A stretch of 64,000 nucleotides of DNA from the NCBI RefSeq assembly GCF_000186865.1, contig NW_008705574.1:134282-198281 (forward strand). Reading direction: 5' to 3'. Shown piece by piece: positions 48,045-57,453 of this stretch. This DNA comes from Aureococcus anophagefferens. Lineage: Eukaryota > Sar > Pelagophyceae > Pelagomonadales > Pelagomonadaceae. The position numbers were made by a program, and so were the translations under genes. Numbering within the stretch: position 1 is the stretch's first letter; each line of letters starts with the position of its first letter. The notes under the pieces are model-generated. The model had not been told where the DNA came from. It did not search any database and worked only from the letters and a program-made list of their open reading frames with translations.

Positions 48045-49271
48045 TCAGTTGTAGCCGCCCGGCGCGCCGCCGTCGCGGCCGTTGCTCGGCGGGGCCTCGC
48101 GGCGGTCGTCGTAGCCGCCGCGGCGGTCGTCGTAGCCGCCGCGGCGGTCGTCGTAGCCGCCGCCGCCGCGGCGGTCGTCGTAGCCGCCGCGGCGGTCGTC
48201 TTCGTAGCCGCCGCGGCGGTCGTCCATGCCGTAGCCGCCGCGGCGGTCGTCGTAGCCGCCGCGGCGGTCGTCGTAGCCGCCGCCGCGGCGGTCGTCGTAG
48301 CCGCCGCGGCGGTCGTCGTAGCCGCCGCGGCGGTCGTCGTAGCCGCCGCGGCGATCGTCGTAGCCGCCGCCGCCGCGGCGATCGTCGTAGCCGCCGCCGC
48401 CGCGGCGGTCGTCGTAGCCGCCGCCGCCGCGGCGGTCGTCGTAGCCGCCGCGGCGGTCGTCGTAGCCGCCGCCGCCGCGGCGGTCGTCGTAGCCGCCGCG
48501 GCGGTCGTCGCCGCCGCCGCGGTCGTCGCCGCCGCCGCGGCGGTCGCCGTTCGGCGGCGGGCGGCCCGCGCCGCTGCCGCGGGGCTGCGCCTTGGAGACG
48601 CGGAGCGTGCGCCCGCCGACCTCTTGCCTAGGGAGGGGGGCGGCGCGCGTCGAAGAGCGCGGGAGGAGGCGGGGGCGGGCCGCGGCGCGCCGGGGCCGGG
48701 ACCCCGGCGGGGGAGGCGGGGGGGGAAGACGCGCCCGTTCATGGCCGCGAGGGCGTCGTCGCAGTCGCGGGTGTCGTTGTAGGACAGGAAGGCGAAGCCC
48801 CGGAGGCGCCCCGTCTCCCGGTCCGTGGGCAGGTGGACGTCCTTGATCTCGCCGTACTTGCCGAAGACGTCGCGGAGCTCGCGCTCGTCGGTCTGTAGAA
48901 CGGGACGCTTACACACTGTTAGAAGTTTGGAAGCTGGAGAGAGAGAGAGAAGTCTGGCGGTGAGACCAACCAAGCTGCTTCTGAGAATCAGAAAGTTCTA
49001 CACCCCCGGCTCGGAAAAAGGGAAACGAGAGACGGAGACAAAGTCGCTTTGTTCGAGAGACGGAAGTCGCTTTTCTGTTCATGGCCGGAAACCAGAGTCA
49101 GGAAATGCGCTGAAACCTAGATGAGACGAGACGCGGCGGGCGGGCATTGTAGCTGATGTTGCCGATGTAAAGCTTGCCCTCGTCGTCGCCGCGCTGCGCG
49201 GCCGAGCCCTCGGCCGGCGGCGGCGCGCGGCCGACGGGAGAACGGGAACGCTCGCGGTTCTGATCACCCAT
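48045..49271 (-). CDS. RRM protein with long DDRRGGY-repeat tail; exons 49271-49146, 48892-48735, 48627-48045
   Basis: Splicing gives 288 residues. An Arg/Ser-rich start (NRERSRSPVGRA) is followed by one RNA-recognition motif: RNP2 KLYIGNISYN, then TDERELRDVFGKYGEI, RNP1 RLRGFAFLSY and AAMNGQEVGGRTLRVSKAQPRG. The rest is a low-complexity tail of about 25 DDRRGGY-type units, encoded by an 18-nt repeat. Such tails promote RNA binding and phase separation in glycine-rich RNA-binding proteins. A splicing or mRNA-handling role in the nucleus is likely. Intron 2 (107 nt) needs a GC donor (GG|GCGCGT). Intron 1 (253 nt) fits a GC donor (AAT|GCCCGC); a GT alternative would add six residues. Exons sum to 867 nt, in frame. 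Confidence 0.85.
48091..48545 (-). repeat. Coding 18-nt tandem repeat (DDRRGGY)
   Basis: About 25 copies of a GGCTACGACGACCGCCGC-like unit, with units of 15-24 nt, encode the arginine/glycine tail of the RRM protein. Near-identity between units indicates recent expansion. Length differences between strains would be expected. Confidence 0.9.
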
Positions 49272-49774
49272 GAGTTTGCTGCTTTTTCCTAGACGAGAGA
49301 CAGAGGATGAGACTAACACAGAGGAGCTGAAAAAAAGTGGAGCCAGGGGCTGATCCGAACGCAGAGGCTAGTTTCGTGAATCCGAAAGCTAAAATACCGG
49401 TGTTTGTCGTGAACTGGAGCGGCGGCGGAGGCGCTGCGAGTGGTGCGGGAGCGGGAGCTCGACTTGACGGTGGCTGTGAGCGGCGCGCGGGCGGTTGCGA
49501 GGCGGCTGCTGCGACGGTGCGAGGCGACGATCCAGGCGCTCCACGGCCCGCGGCCGCCGGGGCTCCTGGCCCGGCCCCGCCGTTGCGACTCCGAGGACCG
49601 ATGGACTCGGACCGCAGCGCAGGTTCGGACGTGTCCCGCCGAACGAGAGGTCCTCGCAGCCCGGCGGCGTGCTAGCTTGAGCTCGTCCGCTGCGCCCCTG
49701 CGTCATCTGCGTCCCTGACCGCGCGCGCGACGGACCCCCGGCGAAATCGGCCCAAAAGCCCCGTTGCTCGCACG
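49272..49774. promoter_or_regulatory. Divergent intergenic region between RRM protein and condensin D2
   Basis: A 503-bp region with outward-facing starts, so it contains both promoters and 5' UTRs. The left ~130 bp is AT-richer (AGACAGAGGATGAGACTAAC, AAAAAAGTGG), while the remainder is GC-rich. Short open frames on both strands have no support. Confidence 0.45.
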
Positions 49775-52700
49775 ATGGCGTCGGACGCTTTCAGCGTCCC
49801 CATCCACCTGAAAGATCTCGAGCTCCCGACCTCGAAGCAAGTCCTTCCCCTCCCCGACGCGCGCGCGCGCGCCGCGACACCACCCGCGCGACTTCCGAGC
49901 CCGAACTCGCGGCGCACGTTAGGTATGTCGTCGACGAGGCCGTCGCGGCGGGCGGTCCGCCGAAGACGCCCTCCGAGCAGAAGAAGCTGATCGCGAAGAT
50001 CGGCCACGCCATCCAGGACGCCGGCGCCGCCGCCGTCACCGAGCACTTCGACCAGCTCTACGTGCTGACGCGGGACGCGGCGAAGCTCGACGAGGGCGCG
50101 CGCGCGAAGCTCGCGGTGCTGCTCTGCGAGACGGCGCTCGGCGCCGCGGCGTCCGGCGAGGCGCTGCGGCCCGGCGCGAGCCTGCCGCAGGCCGAGCTCC
50201 AGGCGGGCCGCGACGCGTTCCTCATGGCCGCCGTGCTCGCGCAGGAGGCGATCGCGACGTGCGACGCCGCGGCCGAGGACGAGAAGAAGAAGCCCAAGGG
50301 CAAGAAGAAGCAGAAGGCCGACGACGACGAGTCCGACGACGACGGCGCGGCCGGCGGCGGCGCGGGCGCCTGGCAGCGGTCCGCGCGGCTCGCGTGCCTC
50401 GCGGGCCTCGCGGCCGCGCTCCGGGCCGTCGACGTCGCGTGGCTCTGGGGCCTGCGCGTCGTCGACGAGGCGGCGCTGCTCCTCTTCATCCGCGCGGGCG
50501 CGCGGGCGCTCCTGCGCAAGAAGCTCTGCGCGCCGGCCCACCGCGAGGCCGCGTTCGACGTCGTCGGCGCGGCGTACTACGGCGCGCCCGCCGAGTTCGC
50601 GGCGTCCGCGGCGGCGGCCGTCGTCGAGGACCTCGTGCTCGCGAGCGAGGCCGGCGCCCAGGCGGCGGCGGAGTGCTGCGCGCACCTCTGCGGCGCCCGC
50701 GGCGACGCGCGCGTCGCGGGCGACGTGCTCCGGGAGCTGAGCCGCGTCGCCGCGGACTGCGGCGACGCGAGCCGGTCGTCCAAGCAGGTCGCGACCTTCG
50801 TCGAGCACCTCGGGGCGCGGAGCCCCGCCGCCGCGCTCGCCCACGTCGCCACGCTCAAGGCGCACCTGTCGTCCGCGAACCACTCGCTCCGGTCCGCCGT
50901 CGTCGCCGCGCTCGCGGCCGTCCTCGAGGCCGACGCGGCGAAGCGCGCGGACGCCGCCGCGAACGACGCGTCGACGGACGCGGCGCGCGAGCGCCTCGGC
51001 GACGCGACGCGCGACGCGCTCTTCGAGCTCGTCGAGGAGCGCGCGCGCGACGCGAGCCACTGGACGCGCGGTGCGACGCTGCGGGCGCTCAAGGGCCTCG
51101 TCGACGCGCGCGCCGTGCCCCTGGCCTGGTACGAGCGCGTGACGGCCGTCGGCGCGTCGCGGCTCAAGGACAAGACCGCGCAGGTCCGCAAGAACGCGCT
51201 CCAGCTGCTCGGCGGCTGCCTCGAGTTCAACCCCTACGCGCCCCACCTCGACCCGGCGCCCTTCCGCGCGCGCTACGACGCGCTGGCCAAGGTCGTGCTC
51301 GCCGCCGAGGCGGACCGCGCCGCGGAGGACCGCGCCAAGGCCGAGGCCGTGCTCGCGAAGGCGGCCGCGGCCGCCGACGCCGACGAGGAGGACGAGGACG
51401 AGGAGGAGCCCGCCGTCGACGAGGAGGCGGTGGCGCGGGAGGCGGCGGCGCGGGCCGCGCAGCTCAAGGAGCTCGAGTACTTCGGGTCCGCGGTCGCGTT
51501 CGTCGATCGCCTCGAGCGCGCGGGCGAGAAGGCGCTCAAGCTCCTGCGGTCGGCGACGGCGACGGACGCGTCCTGCGCGGCGGCCTTCTTCGGCGTCGCG
51601 CGGGCCTTCGGCCTGCCCTGCGGCCAGGGCGGCGTCGTCGCGGTGCTCTCGCTCGCGTGCAGCGGCAGCGACGCCGCCAAGGCCGAGGCCGCGCGCGTCG
51701 TCGCGTCGAGCCTCCTCGCGGGCACGAAGGCGCCGCCGGCGGAGTGCGCCGCGCGGGCCTGCGCCCTCGTCGCCGGCTGCGGCGCCGGCGACCTCGCCTG
51801 CCTCGAGGCGCTCGTCGCGGACTCGGAGAAGGCGCGCGCGGCCGGCGGCGCCAAGGCGGACAAGGCGGAGCGCATCGCGTCGCCCAAGCTCGTGCGCGCC
51901 CTCTGGGAGCTCGCGGCGTCCGGATCCGCCGCGCGGGGCGCGCGGGCCCAGGCCTGCCGCTTCCTCGCGGTCGCCGCGGCCGGCGCGGGCCGCGGCGTCG
52001 TCGACGCCGCCGCGCTCCGCGACGCGACGCGCCACGTCGTCGGCGACGACGGCGCCGTCGACTGCGCCCTCGCCGCGGCCCTGGGTTTGCTCGTGCGCGA
52101 CCTGAGCGCCGGCGCGGGCGGCGACGAGACCGCGCGGTCCGCGGCGCGCGCGTCGTGCGCGGCGCTCCGCGCGGCGCTCGTCGCCGACGGCAAGCGCCTC
52201 GACCGCGGCCGGTGGTACGCGGCGGCGGACGCCGTCGTCGCCGCGACCTTCGGCCTCGAGGAGGACCCGGAGCAGGAAGCTTCCGCCTTCGTCAAAGCCC
52301 TCGCGGCCAAGTGCGGCTTCGGCGACGACGACGACGCGGACCACGTCGTGAACGCGGCCGCGGGCGACCTCGCGCGGCTCCTCCACGTCGTCGGCCACGT
52401 GAGCCTCCAGCTGCTCGCCGCCGCGGAGGACCTCGGGTCCGCGCTCAAGAAGGCGCGGGTCGCGTCGGCGTCGCGCGCGGCCGCGGCCGCCGCCGCGGCC
52501 GACAAGGACGGCGCGGACCGCGACGAGGACCTCCAGGCCGCGCTCGGCGCGGGCGCGGACCGCGGCGACGCGGAGCACGAGGCGCGCATGCAGCATCTCG
52601 TCGAGGCCGAGCTCGTGCCCGCGGCGGCGTCGAACCTCGTGTCGTGCTTCGGCCCCGTGGCCGCGCGCGTCGCCGCGGCGGGCCTGCCGACCGCGTCGGG

Positions 52701-54045
52701 CGTCGGCGGGCCGACGCGGCTGCCGCCCGTGCTCCACCGCGCCGCCGTGCTCTGCCTGTCGAAGATGGCCTGCGTGTCGCGGGCCTTCTGCGACGACCAC
52801 CTGCCCCTGCTCGTGACGACGCTCGCGCGCGCGTCCGACTCGCGGGCGCGCGTCAACGTCGCCGTCGCGCTCGGCGACCTCGCGGCGCGCCAGCCCAACT
52901 CCGTCGAGCCCTGGACGGAGCACGTCTACGGCGCCTTACGGGACGGCGACGCGACCGTGCGCGCGACGACGCTCGCGACGCTCGCGCACCTCGCGCTCAA
53001 CGACATGATCAAGGCCAAGGGCGGCGGCGTCGCCGAGGTCGCGCTCCTCGTCGTGGACGAGGACGGCGGCATCAAGAAGCGCGCCCGGGCCTTCTTCGAC
53101 GAGCTCCACCGCAAGTCCACGGCGACGTCGAGCCCCATCTACAATCTGGTGCCCGACGTCATCTCGCGGCTCTCGGCCGCGCGGCGCGCGGTCGTCGACG
53201 ACGACGGCGACGGCGACGACGGCGCGTCGGACGACGGCGCGGCCGCGCCGCTGTCCAACGCCGGCGGCGCCGCCGTGGCCGTCGCGGCCCTCGCCGTCGC
53301 GGGCTTCGTCGTCGCCAAGGCGCCGGGCGCGGCCGTCGCGACGCCCGAGGAGCGGCCGTCGGGCCCGCGCGCCGCGCTCAGCGCGGACGACTTCGCGACG
53401 ATCATGGGCTTCCTGCTCAAGTTCGTCGACAAGGAGAAGCACGTCGAGACGTTGGCCGAGAAGCTCTGCCAGCGCATCGAGTCGACCAAGGCCGACGACG
53501 ACGGCGTCGTCGAGGCGGGCCGCGGCGCCGCGGGCGCCGACGACGCGCAGGCCGCCGCGCGCCGCGACTTCGCGTTCTGCCTCTCCAAGCTCCAGCTCAG
53601 CGACAAGGTCGCCCGCAAGCTCCACGAGAAGCTCGTCGACTACAAGGACGCCCTCGCCGACGCGCCGGTCTACGAGACGTTCTGCGCCATCGCCGCGCGC
53701 GCGCGCAAGCTGCCGCTGCCGGGCGACAAGACGGCCGACTACCTCGACGACTGGGAGACGAAGCTCCTCGCCGCCCACGAGGGCCGCCTCGACCTCGACG
53801 ACCTCAAGCCCGCCGCGGAGCCCGCGGCGCCGCCGACCGCCAAGAAGGCGCCCAAGAAGAAGCCCGCGCCCAAGAAGCGCGCGGCCAAGAAGAAGAAGAA
53901 GAAGGCCGACGACGACGACGACGACGACGAGTCCGACGACGACGAGGCCTTCTCCGACAAGGAGAACGCGGCGGCCGCGCCGCCGCCCGCGGAGAAGGCC
54001 CCGGCCGCCGCGCGGCCGCGCCGGTCGCGCCGCGCCGCGGCCTGA
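49775..54045 (+). CDS. NCAPD2: Condensin complex subunit 1 (CAP-D2); exons 49775-49860 and 49923-54045
   Basis: Splicing gives 1,402 residues. The product is a HEAT-repeat solenoid. Its C-terminal half shows the conserved Cnd1 region: LVSCFGPVAARVAAAG, LHRAAVLCLSKMACVSRAFC, HLPLLVTTLARASDSRARVN, DGDATVRATTLATLAHLALN, GGIKKRARAFFDELHRK, SPIYNLVPDVISRLS, then MGFLLKFVDKEKHVETLAEK and DFAFCLSKLQLSDKVARKL. The tail is Lys/Asp-rich, suited to chromatin contact. CAP-D2 is a regulatory subunit of condensin I, which compacts mitotic chromosomes. The first exon encodes MASDAFSVPIHLKDLELP. The 62-nt intron has a GC donor (GAC GC|GCGCGC) and acceptor CGTTAG; no phase-compatible GT donor exists. Confidence 0.9.
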
Positions 54046-54119
54046 GAAGCCCCGCCCCCGCTCGTCTCTCGCGCCTTGGGGTTCGCCCAAGAGGACCCCG
54101 CCTACATACTCCCCCCACG

Positions 54120-57100
54120 TTAGGCCCGCGGGCTCGCGACGCTGCGGGCCGCGGCGGCCGCGGCCTCGACGTCGTAGCGCAGCCGCGCGAGGCCCGAGAG
54201 GTCCTCGCGCTGCACGGCCGTCGGGAGCGTGCCGAGGTGCGCGAGGGCGTCGCCGCGCTCCGAGTCCGCCGTCGCGTCCGAGTGCGCGTCGTCGTCGTCC
54301 GGGTCGACGAGGCGGACGTCGTCGCCGCAGAGCCGGAGGCAGCAGCGGCCGAGCCAGCCGAGCTTCCGCGCCTGGCCAAAGTCGATCATGACGACCTCGA
54401 CGCCGCTTCGGCCCGGCCCCGCGGCGATGGCCGCCATGAGCGCGCGCTTCGCGCGCTTGCCGTCGCCCGCCGCGAACGCCGCGAACGCGCGCGACCGCTC
54501 GCCCGGGACCTCGAAGACGATGTTCATCTCGTGGACGTCGCCGTGGCCTGTGTGGATTCCAAATCTTCAACCCGACTTCAATGTGCGCGTAATCGAACGG
54601 TTCGACACGACAACTTCCGCTGTGCTTCGAGAATTAGATGAGAGCAATCGATCCGTCCAAAAATCAGCCGAATCGACTTCGATTTGACCGAGCTAGAGAA
54701 TTTCAAAGTTTGGTCGGGACGTCCCAAACCAGCGGTTGATTTCCACACAGGCCGTGGCGGATGTCGAGGAGCGCCAGCTTCTGCTTGAGCTGGCGCACCT
54801 CGGCGGCCCAGGCCTGGACGAGCGGCAGGTGCTGGACCTTGGGGTCCACGGCCCAGCCGCCGTCCGCGGACCCGAGCCCCGCGCGCCGCAGGTCCGTCGT
54901 GAGCCACGAGAGCCACTTGTAGTAGGTTGGCGTCGTCAGGCGCCGCATGACGATGACGCCGAGGCCCCGGGGGCCGCCCCGCCAGGCGCCGCCGTAGAGC
55001 GCGGGTGCTAACGCTTCCGCGGCGGCCGCTTTCTGCGTCTCGCACTCGCGGTCGAAGTGGGCCTCGGAAGTCCACGTGCCGATCTTCACGGCGAGGTCCG
55101 TCGCGATGACGCGCGCGCCGTCCTCGAGGACCACCGCCGTCGGCGACGTGAAGGTGATGACCTGCGCGTAGGCGCCCTTGCCCAGCGGCGCCAGGCCCAG
55201 CTCGGGCCGCCGCTCGACGACGACGTCGACGAGCGCCCCAAAGGCGATCGTCGACCCGAGGTCCTCGTCGATGGACGAGCCCGCGCTCCGCGTCGACAGC
55301 GCCTTGCGGACCCCGCGCGGCGGCGACCCCGAGAGCGACCGCGCCAGGTTCGCGAGGGACGCGGAGCTCAGCGTCCGTTTGGGCGCAGGGCTCGCGAGCG
55401 ACTTGAAGATCGACGACTTCGACGCCTTCGACGCCGTGGACCCGTCCTTCTTCGACGGCGAGATGGTCCGGTTCGAGGACGCCGTCGGCGACGGCGTGCG
55501 CACCATCTTCCCGGGCGAGCGGACCCCGTCGACGGCGACGGCGCACACGGGCGGGTCGGACGACGCGCGGAGCGTCGCCAGGCGCTCGGGGATCGGCGCG
55601 GGCCCGCGCGCGCAGAAGACGCAGCGGCCGCCCGGCCCGCAGCGCCCGCCCGTCGAGCCCTTGAGCAGGCCGACGGCGCGCCGCGCGTCCATGGGCGTGA
55701 GCCCCACCAAGCCGTCCGTGCGCACGAGGTGCCCCCGGAGCCCGTCCAACCGGCCGTCGTCGAGCGCGATCCACTGCGGGTACGCCGACGCCTTGCCGAA
55801 GTTGCGGTCCAGCCAGGCGCGGATCTCGTGCTCGCGCGTGCCCGCGACGAGGCTCGGCGTCTGCCCCAGCAGCGGCTCCAGGCCGCGCGACGCCAGTAAA
55901 GCTTCCACCCGTAAAACCATCGCGGGCCATTGCCGCCACGCGGAGCTCAGCACGAGCCGGCAGCCCGTCGCCTCGACGATGGCCACGAGCTGGTCCACGC
56001 ACTTGGCCTCGAAGACGTCCTCGTCCTGGACGTCGACCGCGTGGAGCACGCCGTCGACGTCCAGGAAGACGACGCGGCACTCCGCCTCCGCCGCGGCGGC
56101 CAGGAGCGCGGGGCTCGACGTGTTGCGCTTCAACAACCCGTTGCTCAGGTCCATGAGCGAGCTCACGGGCCGCAGGAACTGGGCCGGGTCGTCGACGGGC
56201 GGCGGCGCCTCCTCGCCCCGGTACGTCGACAGCAGCTTCAGCTCCGCCTCGGCGACCTGTGTGGAAATCAACCACTGGTTTGGGTGGTCCTGACCAAACT
56301 TCAGAATTCTCTAGCTCGGTCAAATCGAAGTCGATTTGGCTGATTTTTGGACGAATCGATTGCTCTCGTCGAGTTCTCGAAGTACAGCCGAAGAAGTTGC
56401 GTTGAAAATGTCGCATACGCTCACATTGAAGTCGGGTTGAAGGTTTGGAATCTACACAGTCGGCGACGTCGGCGGCGCAGCCCGCGACGCGGCCGAACGC
56501 CGCCGCGAGGTCCCGCAGCAGCGCGTCCAGCGACCCGGGCACCCAGCACGCCCGCCCGTCGAGCGCCGCGCGCACGCGGTCCCGGATCGGCGCCTCGTCC
56601 TTGAAGATCTTGTCGCGCTTCTTGCAGATCTTGCCGCACGCGACCAGATTCCACGCGCGGAAGTCCACGAGCTCCCGCGCCTCGCTGTCCAGCGCCGCCA
56701 AACTCAGGCGCAGCGGCCCGGACGCCTTGGCCACGCACGACGGCTTGAGCGCGCGCCAGCGCCGCTCGAGGCCCTCGACCTCGCGGCGGTAGAGCGACTC
56801 GGCCTCGGCGACCTCGCCCGCCAGGGCGACGTCGAAGCCGTGGAGCAGGAAGGCGCAGGACGCGTCCTTGACGCCGAAGAGCGCGCGCGTCCAGTGGCCC
56901 GCGCCGCGCCGCGGCGCCGCCTCGTCGTCGTCGCCCTCGAGCGCGGCGACGACGGAGCTCTGGCGCGCCGCCTCGAGCGCCGCGCGCTCGGCGCCGTCGA
57001 GGCCCGCGGCGAGGAAGGCGTCCATGGGCCGCTTCGCGGCGACGAAGTCGAGCAGGCCCCGGCTCGACGCGTCGCGCCCGAAGTTGGACAGCTTGACGTG

Positions 57101-57229
57101 CGCCGGTTTCGCGTAATGAGCGGTCTGCGCGACCTTGAGCAGCAGCTTGAGGCGCTCGTAGTCGACGGCGTAGGCGGACCAGCGCCGCTTCAGGCGGCTC
57201 TCCTCGAAGCGCGCGCCGAACTTGACCAT
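54120..57229 (-). CDS. SPX-HAD-kinase protein with two introner introns; exons 57229-56468, 56256-54759, 54547-54120
   Basis: Splicing gives 895 residues. N-terminal SPX domain: MVKFGARFEESRLKRRW, DYERLKLLL and, near 200-225, FRAWNLVACGKICKKRDKIF, the lysine-rich inositol-pyrophosphate site. A HAD domain follows with VVFLDVDGVLH (Asp320, Asp322) and GCRLVLSSAWR, resembling HAD modules of Swiss-army-knife RNA-repair proteins. A protein-kinase-like domain then has LGKGAYAQV, LAVKIG, VIVMRRL, the catalytic loop DIRHGDVHEMNI (Asp757) and VVMIDFGQARK (Asp809). The HGDVH loop is closer to aminoglycoside/choline-kinase-like folds than to typical HRD kinases. A phosphate-sensing regulator with two catalytic modules is the natural inference. 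Intron 1 is phase 0. Intron 2 splits the catalytic loop in the Arg codon. I know no family with this order. Confidence 0.8.
54548..54750 (-). mobile_element. Introner element copy 3 (203 bp), sense in gene
   Basis: The ends are CTGTGTGGATTCCAA (left, plus strand) and CTGTGTGGAAATCAA (right, reverse complement), matching at 13 of 15. The target copies GCCGTGGC lie at 54540-54547 and 54751-54758. On the minus strand the intron is the target copy plus the element (54548-54758), donor GCCACG, acceptor CCACACAG. Removal restores DIRHGDVHEMN in the kinase-like catalytic loop. Confidence 0.93.
56257..56459 (+). mobile_element. Introner element copy 4 (203 bp), antisense to host gene
   Basis: The ends are CTGTGTGGAAATCAA and CTGTGTAGATTCCAA (12 of 15 match). 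The target copies TCGGCGAC lie at 56249-56256 and 56460-56467. The element's own orientation is the plus strand, whereas the gene is on the minus strand. Even so, the minus-strand intron (56257-56467) has a GT donor from the target (GTCGCC) and a CACACAG acceptor from the other terminal repeat, and restores CAADVAEAELK. Confidence 0.93.
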
Positions 57230-57329
57230 CGGATGCGGCGGTTTTGGTGTTTAGGGGTGACAGATTCTAGTCACCATCGCACTGCGAGAACTGCAACTTA
57301 GCTGCTCAAACGCGTCAAGCCGATAGATT

Positions 57330-57453
57330 GAACGGGCTGCCCGCCTCCGTCATTCGGTCATGGGCCTGACGCTGGCCCTCTAGCTGTTAACCTCTCCTAG
57401 CCTAGAACGGGCTGCCGCGCGCCTCGCGTCATTCGGTCATGGGCCTGACGCTG
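57330..57453 (+). repeat. Tandem duplication of a gene's start region, creating a short upstream ORF
   Basis: The segment GAACGGGCTGCC ... TCATTCGGTCATGGGCCTGACGCTG occurs at 57330-57374 and 57405-57453. The second copy contains the start of the Sel1-repeat gene (57439). The first carries the same ATG context but runs only MGLTLAL then TAG (57360-57383). If transcribed, it would be a seven-codon upstream ORF. Confidence 0.85.

Noticed and set aside
49672..52923. A 1,083-codon minus-strand open frame opposite the condensin gene
   Set aside because: Arg/Gly/Val/Leu-rich antisense shadow; the plus strand carries conserved condensin D2 segments.
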